A stretch of 21,000 nt of DNA from Cloacimonetes bacterium UBA5210 (GTDB lineage Bacteria > Cloacimonadota > Cloacimonadia > Cloacimonadales > Cloacimonadaceae), in the NCBI GenBank assembly GCA_002412625.1, contig DHVK01000020.1, positions 1-21,000 on the forward strand, read 5' to 3'. Positions 1 through 7,788 of the stretch are shown piece by piece. Each line of letters starts with the position of its first letter. The first letter of the stretch is position 1. The position numbers and the translations under genes are program-made. Under the pieces are notes generated by a model. That model worked only from the letters and a program-made list of their open reading frames with translations, did not search any database and was not told where the DNA came from.

Positions 1-1
1 T

Positions 2-478
2 ACACCAACCTTTGAGACACTACCGTCGGGAGTGCCTGTGCTGCTGAATACCACTCCCATTGCTGACCTTGCGGCATACAGAAGCACCTTTGGTGATATG
101 AGCTCGATGTACACCGATCCCATGCTGGAAGCTGACAGCTTCATATTGCAAAATGGCTCTCCCGCCATCAATGCCGGTGTTGTCTTACCGGAAGTGCCTT
201 TTGATATCAACGGCACTCTGCGTGAACTGCCGGACATCGGCTGTTATGAGTATATTCTGCTGAGTCTGGATAGCCCGCAAAACGTGCGGATCATCAATGT
301 GGATGGTGCTTTACAGCTCACCTGGGATCCCGTTCCCGGTGCGAACTTATACACTATCTATTTCGCCGATACACCTGATGCCCTACACTGGGACGCGATC
401 AGTATGCCGGGCACCACGATGAACCTGAATCCTCCCGTTAATGCCCGCTTCTTCAAGGTTATCGCGGTTTATCAATGA
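2..478 (+). CDS. C-terminus of secreted beta-helix protein with fibronectin type III domain (5' partial)
   Basis: The frame is open to the left edge, so this is the last 158 residues of a longer protein; a GTG at 32 is internal and not a credible start. The first part has the signature that closes many right-handed parallel beta-helix (choice-of-anchor type) proteins: a SPAINAG motif, then a DINGTLR stretch and PDIGCYEY. A single fibronectin type III-like module follows (SPQNVRI ... LQLTWDPVPGANLYTIYFAD ... FFKVIAVYQ) and ends the protein. Such proteins are exported and usually sit at the cell surface or outside it. The signal peptide and most of the helix lie outside the window. No FlgD-like sorting domain follows the FN3 module. 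Ligand or substrate cannot be told. The family style is clear; the function is unknown. Confidence 0.8.
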   Translation, partial: TPTFETLPSGVPVLLNTTPIADLAAYRSTFGDMSSMYTDPMLEADSFILQNGSPAINAGVVLPEVPFDINGTLRELPDIGCYEYILLSLDSPQNVRIINVDGALQLTWDPVPGANLYTIYFADTPDALHWDAISMPGTTMNLNPPVNARFFKVIAVYQ

Positions 479-773
479 TTCTGATCCAAACTGCTTTTAG
501 AGCGCATTGCTCTTTTAGCAAATAAGCAAAGCTGAATTGCAACGGGCGGTCTGCGGATCGTCCGTTTTGCGGTTTGCCCAGAATGCTTTCTGCGCCGATG
601 GACTGAAAGAAGTCCTGACGCCTCACCAGCGGGAAGGTCGGCTCAATCAGGTTCTGGGCATATCGCTCCAGTAGTTTCAGCCCTTTTGTAGCTTTTGCGC
701 CACTTGTCACCCGCTTGAAGAGCTCCTGAGTCTGACTCAAGAGGTATTCAAGAGAATGAGAGGTGGGGCACAC
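459..773 (-). CDS. Uncertain minus-strand reading frame in the gap before lptD, possibly a gene remnant
   Basis: A minus-strand frame is open from about 902 down to a stop at 459-461. From a GTG at 773 it gives 104 residues. The codons look like real coding sequence in this genome (frequent CTG, GAG, CAG, GGC), and the translation has a helical, charged middle (LKLLERYAQNLIEPTFPLV). Against it: there is no ATG in frame, no Shine-Dalgarno sequence before the GTG, its upstream part runs antisense into lptD and the lptD promoter candidate, and its end overlaps the beta-helix gene by 20 bases. I do not recognise a family. It may be a decayed gene, a small real gene or chance. Confidence 0.25.
   Translation of the reverse strand: MCPTSHSLEYLLSQTQELFKRVTSGAKATKGLKLLERYAQNLIEPTFPLVRRQDFFQSIGAESILGKPQNGRSADRPLQFSFAYLLKEQCALKAVWIRIIDKPR
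499..516 (+). terminator. Weak intrinsic terminator after the beta-helix gene
   Basis: AGAGC (499-503) and GCTCT (509-513) form a 5-bp stem around a GCATT loop, followed by a short T run to 516. It lies 21 bases after the stop codon. The stem is short, so termination may be inefficient. Confidence 0.35.
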
Positions 774-828
774 TGGCTGTTGAAAATCAATATCCCCGAT
801 GCAGAGGGTTGCCGGCGCCGGGAAATCC

Positions 829-856
829 TTGACACGATTGGCGTCTGAAATAATTG
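829..856 (+). promoter_or_regulatory. Candidate promoter for the lptD cluster
   Basis: A perfect TTGACA lies at 829-834. Downstream is AATAAT at 849-854 (one mismatch to TATAAT but only 14 bases of spacer), or TAATTG at 851-856 (16-base spacer, poorer match). Transcription would begin near 861-866, leaving a leader of only a few bases before the ATG at 870, which fits the lack of a Shine-Dalgarno sequence there. The spacing is not ideal. Confidence 0.35.
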
Positions 857-869
857 AGTAAAGCCAAAG

Positions 870-3281
870 ATGATAAAACAGAGTATCCTTCTCCTGTGTC
901 TGCTAATGACCATTTGTCTGCTTGCCGCGCAAAGTGGCAAGGGGGAGCTTGCGCCCGCTTCTATTGAGGATGTAAGTTCCACCGATCCAGCGTCTTTGGC
1001 AGATAGCCTGGAGGTGGAGCTCGAGCCGCAAACCCGGCTTGATTCTCTGTTTTACGCGGCGGATAGCATTCGCGCGTATTACGAGGAAGAGAAGATTTGG
1101 CTATATGGCAATACTTCCATAGACTACGGCAATTCCCGCATTCTCGCGGATTCTCTGTATCTGGATTTGAAACGGGAACAGGCCACTTCGATGGGCAGAA
1201 CCAGGATGCAGGATGGAGAGCAATTGCTGATCGGAGAGGACGTTCGTTATGATGTGCGCAGCCAAACCGGGTTGCTGCATCGGGGGCTCAGCTTCATCGA
1301 AAATGGCTATTACAGCGGGGATGAGATTCGCAAGATTGGTCCCAGCACCTACGACATCGATGGCGGTAGCTTTACCACCTGCGATCTGGAAGAACCCAGC
1401 TATTGGTTTTGGGCTCGCGACATGCGCATCTATCAGCGCGACAAGGTGGTGGGTAAGCATGTGTTGGCCTATGTGAACCATCTGCCGATCTTCTATTTCC
1501 CCTTTGTGACCATGAGCATCAAGCGTGGCCGGCATCCCGGCTTTCTGATTCCCGAACCGGGCTATAACAACGTGGATGGCAAATACATCCGCGATCTGGC
1601 GTATTACTATCCATACAAGGATTATGCGGATTTTAGCCTGGGTATGGATCTGATGGAGAAAACGGGGTGGAAAGCAAACTTCACTTCGGTATATACCATG
1701 CGCTATTTGTACAATGGCTCATTCAGAGCAAACTTCCAGAAGAACTCTGGAGGTTCCACGACTGTCAATGATTGGTCTCTGAGAGCAAATCATCATCATG
1801 ATCTTCCGGAGAAATCCGCCCTTGATGTCTCACTGGATTTTATCAGCAACAAGAGAATCTGGGAAAGCAGCGACTCGGTGGATGAATCCCTGGCGCAACG
1901 GCTGAACTCCAGCATCGCCTACCGCAAGCCGATTGGTTCTACATACTTCAATGCCGGAGCGCTGTATAACCAAGATCTGATCAACGATACGGCCAGCCTG
2001 AACCTGCCCTCCGTGAGCTGGAGTGTCAGCACCCGTCCGCTGTATGAACTCTTGCGGCTTCCTGCTGATGCGTGGTACTCAAACATCTCATATTATTACA
2101 ACTACCGCTTGGATCACACCGGCTCGATTCTGGATCCCGATCCTTCATTGATGGATTACATCTGGGCAAACACAGTTGATCCCAATAACCCGGATAAGTA
2201 TCTGGTGGAACATCATCTGGGCATGAAGCACGCGATCGGGCTGTCCAACAACTATAATTACCGCGGGTGGTTAAATCTGCGGCAGAGCGTTGATTATTCT
2301 GAAGCATGGTTTGACCGCGATCGTGAGGACAAAAAGTGGGTGAGAGGCAACGACTATTCGGCTTCACTGAACGGCAGCTTCAACATGTATGGCATGCGCG
2401 CGTTCAACTCGGGAACGATAAAGTCCCTCAGGCACGTGCTCACGCCCTCGGTGGGGCTCAGCTTTGTGCCGGATCATTCCGAAAACAGCGTTTACTACGG
2501 ATTTGGCGGGGTGTCCCTAAGAAGCAACGAGAAACAAGCCAACCTGAGCTTTTCCCTGGCCCAGAAGTGGCAATTGAAACTGGGAAGCGGCAATACGGAG
2601 CGCAAGATCAATGATCTCTTTTCCTGGGATTCCCGGATAGCGGCGAACCTGTATCAGGAAGACAAGAAGTTTGGCGATATCAGCCACAGTTTTGCCTTCA
2701 GACCGGGTACGATGAATTTGGGCGCAGTTCAGCACCAGCAATTTAAACTGGATGGGATGCGCCTGGGCTATAGCAACCGCCTCAGCATGGTGCAAAAGCC
2801 CTATGAGATCGGACCGGAAGGGCTTGCTCTGGGGAACTACTACTTCTCTCAGGGGCTTTCCCTTAGCGGCTCCGCCCCCTATGCTGATTACTTCCCGGCA
2901 GCCAAGAACCGCAGCTTTGATTCTTTCAGTGAAGAGCCTCAAGCACCGGTGGCATCGCTTACCAACGAAACCTGGAGCATGGACATCAACCATGACCTGC
3001 ACGCCCCGGAAAATCTTCTAAAAAGCAGCAGCCAAAACTTGCGCTTGAACGCCTCGTTGAAGTTGAGCAAAAACTTCAGCCTGAACTATTCTAACTACTA
3101 CAATCTGAAGGATCAGCAACTGATCTCGCAGAGCATCCGCTTGATCAGGGATTTGCACTGCTGGAAGCTGGATCTTTCCTTCTCCAAACGCAACGAATAT
3201 TGGGATTACCGGATTTTGTTCTTCAACACTCAATTCCCGGATGCCCTGAGGTTTCAAACACGTGACAGTAAAAGATATTAA
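870..3281 (+). CDS. lptD: LPS-assembly outer-membrane protein LptD
   Basis: This is the outer-membrane beta-barrel that, with a lipoprotein partner, inserts lipopolysaccharide into the outer leaflet. Residues 1-20 are a signal peptide (MIKQ plus a leucine-rich core ending LLAAQ). Residues of about 55-180 are the periplasmic OstA/LptA-like beta-jellyroll (YYEEEKIWLYGNTSIDYG, ILADSLYLDL, GGSFTTCDLEEPSYWF). From about 200 comes the LptD barrel, with the family's hallmark stretch around LPIFYFPFVTM, GRHPGFLIPEPGYNN and YIRDLAYYYPY, then many short alternating strands to the C-terminus. At 803 residues the length is normal. Only one cysteine (C171) lies in the N-terminal domain, so the two interdomain disulfides of E. 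coli LptD cannot form. The ATG at 870 is chosen because it gives a complete signal peptide; no Shine-Dalgarno sequence precedes it. The next gene starts 20 bases before its stop. Confidence 0.9.
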   Translation: MIKQSILLLCLLMTICLLAAQSGKGELAPASIEDVSSTDPASLADSLEVELEPQTRLDSLFYAADSIRAYYEEEKIWLYGNTSIDYGNSRILADSLYLDLKREQATSMGRTRMQDGEQLLIGEDVRYDVRSQTGLLHRGLSFIENGYYSGDEIRKIGPSTYDIDGGSFTTCDLEEPSYWFWARDMRIYQRDKVVGKHVLAYVNHLPIFYFPFVTMSIKRGRHPGFLIPEPGYNNVDGKYIRDLAYYYPYKDYADFSLGMDLMEKTGWKANFTSVYTMRYLYNGSFRANFQKNSGGSTTVNDWSLRANHHHDLPEKSALDVSLDFISNKRIWESSDSVDESLAQRLNSSIAYRKPIGSTYFNAGALYNQDLINDTASLNLPSVSWSVSTRPLYELLRLPADAWYSNISYYYNYRLDHTGSILDPDPSLMDYIWANTVDPNNPDKYLVEHHLGMKHAIGLSNNYNYRGWLNLRQSVDYSEAWFDRDREDKKWVRGNDYSASLNGSFNMYGMRAFNSGTIKSLRHVLTPSVGLSFVPDHSENSVYYGFGGVSLRSNEKQANLSFSLAQKWQLKLGSGNTERKINDLFSWDSRIAANLYQEDKKFGDISHSFAFRPGTMNLGAVQHQQFKLDGMRLGYSNRLSMVQKPYEIGPEGLALGNYYFSQGLSLSGSAPYADYFPAAKNRSFDSFSEEPQAPVASLTNETWSMDINHDLHAPENLLKSSSQNLRLNASLKLSKNFSLNYSNYYNLKDQQLISQSIRLIRDLHCWKLDLSFSKRNEYWDYRILFFNTQFPDALRFQTRDSKRY

Positions 3282-3855
3282 ACGCGCTATATTTCTGGAT
3301 CGGGATGGCACGATCAGCCCGGACAAATTTGGCTACATCAAAGATCCCGAGATTTATCATTTGTATCCGGAAAGCGCTCAGGCGCTTCGCATCTTGCAGG
3401 ACATGGGCTTTCTGCTCTTCATCGTTACAAACCAAAGCGGAATCGCCCGCGGTTTGCTAAACTTGGAACAACTCAGCAAGGTGCATCAGAAGATGCTTGA
3501 TCTGCTGGCAGAAGGTGGAGTTAAGCCGGACGGCATTTATTTCTCTCCATATCACATAGAGGGCATTGTGGAGCCTTATAATATTCATCATGAAGACCGC
3601 AAACCCGGCATCGGGCTATTCAAACAAGCCCGGCAAGATTTCAGCTTCGACCCCGGGGCGTCCTTCATGATTGGCGACAGGGACACGGACATCGGTTTTG
3701 CCCACAATGCGGGAATGAAGAGCATTTTGCTGCAAACCGGGAATGGCAGGGAAGAGTTCCAAAAGATGATGTCGAACTGCGGTGACGTCAGGCCGGACTA
3801 CATCTGCGAAAACATCCTGACTGCGGCAGAGCTGATCAGGCGTTTCTATCCGTGA
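3262..3855 (+). CDS. gmhB: GmhB-like HAD-IIIA phosphatase (heptose bisphosphate phosphatase family) lacking zinc cysteines
   Basis: GmhB enzymes remove a phosphate from D,D-heptose 1,7-bisphosphate on the way to ADP-heptose for the LPS core. This 197-residue protein has the HAD motifs: FLDRDGT with nucleophile D13 and acid/base D15, TNQSGIARG at 56-64, the RKP lysine K114, and IGDRDTDI with D139/D143. It has no C2 cap, as expected of this subfamily. In canonical GmhB a C-P-H-H ... C-x-C-R-K-P zinc loop lies between motifs II and III. Here the matching positions are S95-P-Y-H98 and H110-E-D112-R-K-P, so no cysteine remains. Start: the GTG at 3262 is the only possible start after an in-frame stop at 3247-3249, and lies inside lptD, implying translational coupling. 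Its place next to lptD supports an LPS role, but the altered loop leaves the substrate open; another sugar or histidinol phosphate is possible. Confidence 0.72.
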   Translation: MTVKDIKRAIFLDRDGTISPDKFGYIKDPEIYHLYPESAQALRILQDMGFLLFIVTNQSGIARGLLNLEQLSKVHQKMLDLLAEGGVKPDGIYFSPYHIEGIVEPYNIHHEDRKPGIGLFKQARQDFSFDPGASFMIGDRDTDIGFAHNAGMKSILLQTGNGREEFQKMMSNCGDVRPDYICENILTAAELIRRFYP

Positions 3856-4661
3856 GATTCAAAGCCACATACAGCCGGGAAAAGTTCTGTAACTTCAGCT
3901 TTGATGCCCAATTGAAGGCGATTGCCAAGCTGCTGAAGGAGCTGGAGCAGAACCTGGCAAACGCGGAATACCGAACCCAGCTAATCGAGCAGATCCAGAG
4001 CTTGAAAGCCCTTTGCAAGCAGGCATTGCCGCCCAAGATGCAAGATCTCGTGCAGGACTTGCCCCAAGACCCTCACCGGTTGTTAAGAGCATTGGCGCAA
4101 TACCATAGTGATGCAATGGTCAAGGATGATCAGATATTGCTGAGAGTGGGAGACGGCTCTGTGGAAGCGGATCCCGTCCACTTGGCAGCCGCCGCTCAGA
4201 TCACGGTGGTAGCAGATAACCTGCGTAGTGTGTTCAACGTCGGTTCACTGTTCAGAGTGTGCGAGTGCCTCGCGATCGGCGAGCTTGTGCTTTGCGGCAT
4301 CAGCCCGGATCCCCGGCATCCAAACATGGAGAAGACCGCGCTCGGTACATGTTCCAGAGTAAAATGGAGCCACGCGGACAGTACTCTGGATGCAGTTAAA
4401 GCCCTTAGCGCAAATGGTTACCGGATCTACGCGCTGGAAACTGCTGACCCCTCCGGATCAGTGTTTGATGTGGATTTTGCGATGCCTCTGGCATTAGTGG
4501 TGGGAAACGAAGCCCTGGGCATCGACCCCGCAGTTTTGAAAGAATGTGATGAGATCGTCCATTTGCCGGTTTTAGGGTGGAAGAACTCGCTGAATGTTAG
4601 CGTTGCCAGCTCGATAGCTTTGTATCAAATCCTTTTTGGAGGCAAACATGGAAACAACTGA
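3852..4661 (+). CDS. TrmH/SpoU-family RNA 2'-O-methyltransferase
   Basis: SPOUT-class enzymes methylate a ribose 2'-OH in tRNA or rRNA with S-adenosylmethionine bound in a trefoil knot. All three SpoU motifs are present: motif 1 at 123-135 (N-L-R-S-x-x-N-x-G-S-L-F-R), motif 2 at 213-225 (LALVVGNEALGID, with E220), and motif 3 at 235-258 (IVHLPVLGWKNSLNVSVASSIALY). The family KTALG stretch is at 161-165. The first 110 or so residues are helical and charged (for example LKAIAKLLKELEQNLANAEY) and do not resemble the L30e-like substrate-binding domain of many relatives. The target nucleotide cannot be predicted. The start is a GTG overlapping the previous gene's stop by four bases (GTGA), typical coupled translation. 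The end overlaps the xdhC-type gene by 14 bases. Confidence 0.85.
   Translation: MRFKATYSREKFCNFSFDAQLKAIAKLLKELEQNLANAEYRTQLIEQIQSLKALCKQALPPKMQDLVQDLPQDPHRLLRALAQYHSDAMVKDDQILLRVGDGSVEADPVHLAAAAQITVVADNLRSVFNVGSLFRVCECLAIGELVLCGISPDPRHPNMEKTALGTCSRVKWSHADSTLDAVKALSANGYRIYALETADPSGSVFDVDFAMPLALVVGNEALGIDPAVLKECDEIVHLPVLGWKNSLNVSVASSIALYQILFGGKHGNN
4638..4642 (+). promoter_or_regulatory. Ribosome binding site deciding the XdhC start
   Basis: GGAGG sits five bases before the ATG at 4648. It overlaps the alternative TTG at 4636-4638, which therefore cannot use it. The site lies within the end of the methyltransferase gene. Confidence 0.8.
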
Positions 4662-5433
4662 TTATTACCACAAACTCTTGGAATACAATGAAACAAATCA
4701 GCCTTTGTGGCAGGTTTTCATTGTGCAGACAGATGGGTCGTCTCCCGCAAGAGCAGGCATGAAAATGCTGATATCCACTGATGGACTCGCTCACGGGAAT
4801 CTGGGTGGGGGAGACATGGAGCACAAAATCATCGCTTTCGTGAGAGAGAAAACCCCCTCAGCCCCTTTGCAGCTTAGCTTTGATCTTGGTCAGGGCGATC
4901 TTGCAGAGCATAGCTCAACCTCAATGATCTGCGGGGGATCAGCCTCAGTATTTATCGAACCGTTGTTCAACCCGAATCACCTCTTCATTATCGGAGCCGG
5001 GCACTGCGGCAAAGCCCTGGGGCAATTGGCAAAGCTCTGCGGGTTCCGGGTACGGCTCATCGACAACCGTGAGGACATTTTGCGGACGGCACCTTTAGAT
5101 TGCTATCATGAAAAGCGTTACAGTGATTTTATTAACATTAGCGCTGTAGTAGATTTCGGGCCTCATTCATGGATCGTGATTATGACTCACGGGCATGTGC
5201 ACGACAAGGAAGTCTTGCAGCAATGCCTGACTCAAGAGAGCCGCTATCTGGGCATGATCGGCAGCAAAACCAAGGTAGCGCAGACCTTTGCAACCCTCCC
5301 AAAACAAGGTTTTACTACAGAGACTTTAGCCAAAGTACATGCTCCGATCGGAATGAGAATCGGCAGCCAAAGCCCTTATGAGATAGCCATTAGCATCATG
5401 GCGGAGATCATCGCGGAGCTAAGATTGGCATAG
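4648..5433 (+). CDS. XdhC/CoxI-family molybdenum-hydroxylase maturation protein
   Basis: XdhC proteins bind molybdenum cofactor, help its sulfuration and deliver it to xanthine dehydrogenase-type hydroxylases. The 261-residue protein has both family halves. The N-terminal part carries TDGSSPARAGMKMLI, GNLGGGDMEH (51-59) and the MICGG motif (93-97). The C-terminal Rossmann-like half has IIGAGHCGKAL, the THGHVHDKEVL loop at 180-190, YLGMIGSKTK, and the closing PIGMRIGSQSPYEIAISIMAEI stretch. In the CoxI-like branch the GG-C-x-E motif holds a cysteine; here it is aspartate (D56), which is nearer the variable position in XdhC proper. No hydroxylase subunit or cofactor-synthesis gene is in the window, so the client is unknown. 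Purine use is suggested only by the guanine deaminase gene about 6 kb away in another operon. Confidence 0.85.
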   Translation: METTDYYHKLLEYNETNQPLWQVFIVQTDGSSPARAGMKMLISTDGLAHGNLGGGDMEHKIIAFVREKTPSAPLQLSFDLGQGDLAEHSSTSMICGGSASVFIEPLFNPNHLFIIGAGHCGKALGQLAKLCGFRVRLIDNREDILRTAPLDCYHEKRYSDFINISAVVDFGPHSWIVIMTHGHVHDKEVLQQCLTQESRYLGMIGSKTKVAQTFATLPKQGFTTETLAKVHAPIGMRIGSQSPYEIAISIMAEIIAELRLA

Positions 5434-5449
5434 AACGATACTGTGTCTT

Positions 5450-5497
5450 ATATCAAAAAGATAGCCGATGCCCATAAAGCATCGGCTATTTTGATAT
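5450..5497. terminator. Strong bidirectional intrinsic terminator
   Basis: An 11-bp perfect stem, ATAGCCGATGC (5461-5471) with GCATCGGCTAT (5479-5489), closes a seven-base loop. It is extended outward by ATATCAAA (5450-5457) pairing with TTTGATAT (5490-5497), with a three-base bulge on the left. A runs on the left and T runs on the right let it work for both strands. It lies between the convergent xdhC-type gene and the lipoprotein gene, 16 bases after one stop and 7 bases from the other. Confidence 0.9.
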
Positions 5498-5503
5498 TGG
5501 GAA

Positions 5504-7696
5504 TTATCTCTTCTGGGGCAAAGCGTTCCAATCCACATCACCGGCTTTATAGTCGGTATTGTTGCTTAGCTCGTTTATCGGAACAATCTGGGTTCCTGCC
5601 ATCTCGAAAACCGTCCACACCGTTCCCATTTGGCTATTCGGCACGTGGAAGGTTTGCACATGGGAATTACCCCGCCAGACCATCACTTGAGCGGAAGAAT
5701 TCGAAAGCGCATAGCTGCTGGTGCTCCCGCCATTTGTCCAATCATGAACGCTAAAGCGATATAATCCTGGAGTTTGGACATAGATGGTAGTTGTTTCCGG
5801 ACCATATGAAGACACGTCATCGATATCCAGCATGGCATACAGCTCGGAATTATGGTAAAATTCCTTAGCGGAGAAGTACACATGAAATCTATCTTCCGAG
5901 CCGGGTATCGGTCCTGTGAGATGGGAATCCAGATCTCTGGGAGTTTCTCCCCAAGTTAGCACGATCCGCACTTCGTTGGCATCCATTTCTGGAGTAATGA
6001 TTGCGTTCTGATTTTGCGTATCTTGCCCGCCCAGGCAGATCACACTGAAGCTGGTATTCAAATACCCATCGCGGGAGCTGCTGACAGTGTAGTTGCCAGC
6101 ATCGACTTCGCTGAACGAATAGGCTCCGTTGGCAGCGGTCTGAGTGCTGGAAACGACGGTCCCGGTCACATTGTTTATCCCGGCCCGCAAGAACAGATTG
6201 ACGTTCTCGACCCCGATGTTGGTGAGCGCACTCATGATGAAACCACTGATCGTGCCGATGCCTTGATACGCTTCGTCGATTTGTAGCACAGTTTGAATCG
6301 GATTTGTGGTAAAACCGGATATCCCGACGTCATACTGCGTAGCAGAGATGAAGCCGGGCTTGCTGAATCCAACATTGTATATTCCCGCAGCTACATCGAT
6401 GCCAAAACTTCCATTTGCCGCAGTTGTAGTGGTGTAGCTGACAACGGTGGGGGTACTGACCTTGCGCATTTCCACCGTAACATCGGATAGCGGGGAATTG
6501 TTTGAGGCGTTGAAGACAGATCCCTCAATGCGCCCGGTGATCACTCCTTCTGCTTCTGCCAGAGTTTGACGATGATCGATTATCCCTTGTAGAACATAGT
6601 CCTGAATGTCGGCGATGATGTCCATGTGGATCCCGGCATCTGCCCGGAAGCCACCGTTTAGCACCCACCAGGGGTCGTTTTGCAAGCTGGCTTCCAGATC
6701 CAGAATACCAAAGCCTGTCACAAAGGGTCCCACAACGCCATAGAGATTCATTTCCAACCGTGGTCCGGCCGCAAGCTCCGTGGCAAAGCTACCCTGGAGT
6801 GTGGGAGGATCCCAGCCAAAGCTAATCTCCTTACTCTGAAAGGGTTCCCAGGCATTATTCTGATAGATCAATCCCGCTGAAGCGGAGGCACTGGTTTCCA
6901 CCCGGGTGCTTACATTTGTGCTTCCTTGCCCATCGATGTTCAATACAATTACAACTTTGGGTACAATTACTATCGGGAAGCCACTCACAAAAAAGATGAT
7001 CGGTTGAAACTCGTGGCTTGCCAGTTCAATGGACTCCTCAATGCTGAAAATACTTGTTTGGACATCAAGCTGCAATTCGGATTCTTCGGTGATGAAAGCG
7101 CCTCCTTTGAGGTATGTAAGCCCTTGTCCCAGCCTGGTTCTAAACTCAAACACATAGCCCATATTCAGTTGCAAGCCACCGGTAACGTTGATAGTAGTTC
7201 CGGGAATTGCTTCAGAATTTGTATAGTTCAGCGTGTAATTGAATGTCAGAGGATCTTTGGAATCAGGAGCCATGCGTATTCCTTTGGCAAGGAACTCTGA
7301 TTTCCTGATATCTGTGGTTCTCAAGCTTTGCTCTTGCACAATGTTGACCTGTTCAAAGACATCGGTTAGCCGTGCTTGTTCTGTGCCCAAGATTGCTTCC
7401 GTGCCTTCCTGAGCTACTGATGTTACACGCCTGAGGAATCCATCCGGAGCAAGCTCTGTTGGAGCGGAGACCATGATATCTCCCACTTGGTAACCGCTGT
7501 TTCCAGAAGGGGCAGTGATCATAATCTGTGTCGGGCTTATCCCGGTTATGGCTGCCGACTGCTGTTCGGTGATCGCCTTGGCAACGCTTGATACAACTGT
7601 TTCAATATCGTCATCAGGCTTGTCCTTGTCCTTGTCGCAAGAAATCAACATAAACGTCAGCAAAATCGAAAATAGAAGCAAAAGTGCTTTTTTCAT
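5504..7696 (-). CDS. Large modular lipoprotein with carboxypeptidase-regulatory-like repeats and a DUF2135-like C-terminus
   Basis: A 730-residue exported lipoprotein of unknown function. Residues 1-20 are a lipoprotein signal ending LISC, with C20 as the lipidated residue. It is followed by an unusual run of alternating Asp and Lys, then Pro and three Asp. Residues of about 50-380 are beta-rich and unrecognised. Two carboxypeptidase-regulatory-like (CNA-B/transthyretin-type) domains follow at about 388-475 and 480-570 (GRIEGSVFNASNNSPLSDV, GTISGFIMSALTNIGVENV). The last module at about 576-710 (VRIVLTWGETPRDLDSHL, DIDDVSSYGPETTTIY, GLYRFSVHDW) resembles DUF2135/YfaP-like beta domains. The start is clear: ATG with GGAGG at 7703-7707, six bases upstream. 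The gene is monocistronic, flanked by terminators at 5450-5497 and 8065-8096. It is probably a surface or outer-membrane structural or binding protein; no enzymatic motif is seen. Confidence 0.85.
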   Translation of the reverse strand: MKKALLLLFSILLTFMLISCDKDKDKPDDDIETVVSSVAKAITEQQSAAITGISPTQIMITAPSGNSGYQVGDIMVSAPTELAPDGFLRRVTSVAQEGTEAILGTEQARLTDVFEQVNIVQEQSLRTTDIRKSEFLAKGIRMAPDSKDPLTFNYTLNYTNSEAIPGTTINVTGGLQLNMGYVFEFRTRLGQGLTYLKGGAFITEESELQLDVQTSIFSIEESIELASHEFQPIIFFVSGFPIVIVPKVVIVLNIDGQGSTNVSTRVETSASASAGLIYQNNAWEPFQSKEISFGWDPPTLQGSFATELAAGPRLEMNLYGVVGPFVTGFGILDLEASLQNDPWWVLNGGFRADAGIHMDIIADIQDYVLQGIIDHRQTLAEAEGVITGRIEGSVFNASNNSPLSDVTVEMRKVSTPTVVSYTTTTAANGSFGIDVAAGIYNVGFSKPGFISATQYDVGISGFTTNPIQTVLQIDEAYQGIGTISGFIMSALTNIGVENVNLFLRAGINNVTGTVVSSTQTAANGAYSFSEVDAGNYTVSSSRDGYLNTSFSVICLGGQDTQNQNAIITPEMDANEVRIVLTWGETPRDLDSHLTGPIPGSEDRFHVYFSAKEFYHNSELYAMLDIDDVSSYGPETTTIYVQTPGLYRFSVHDWTNGGSTSSYALSNSSAQVMVWRGNSHVQTFHVPNSQMGTVWTVFEMAGTQIVPINELSNNTDYKAGDVDWNALPQKR

Positions 7697-7766
7697 GATA
7701 AACCTCCATCATGATTTAGGTTATTACACAAGACCGGCAATTGCGAAAGATATTGCCTCGCAGATG

Positions 7767-7788
7767 CCACAACTATTGACTGTAAGAA
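7767..7788 (-). promoter_or_regulatory. Upstream element shared with the repeat-protein gene (copy 1)
   Basis: These 22 bases match 11225-11246 at 17 positions, with the core (plus strand) ACTATTGA-TG-AAGAA. It lies 71-92 bases upstream of the lipoprotein start; the other copy lies 79-100 bases upstream of its own gene. It is bracketed by a 7-bp inverted repeat, GATGCCA (7763-7769) and TGGCATC (7804-7810). It could be a promoter part or a regulator site; this is inferred from similarity and position only. Confidence 0.35.

Larger units (their letters stand above)
479..869. other. 391-base gap between the beta-helix gene and lptD
   Basis: It holds the weak terminator at 499-516, the doubtful minus-strand frame at 459-773 and the lptD promoter candidate at 829-856. 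Plus-strand frames are broken by stops (for example a TAG at 672-674); the longest, ending at 848, gives an unconvincing cysteine-rich peptide. No tRNA or other RNA gene was seen. Confidence 0.6.

Noticed and set aside
675..848. Plus-strand frame ending just before lptD
   Set aside because: No start codon with a ribosome site, cut upstream by TAG at 672-674, and the translation is an unlikely cysteine-rich peptide.
4636..4647. TTG start adding four residues to the XdhC protein
   Set aside because: The TTG overlaps the GGAGG that serves the ATG at 4648, so it has no usable ribosome site.
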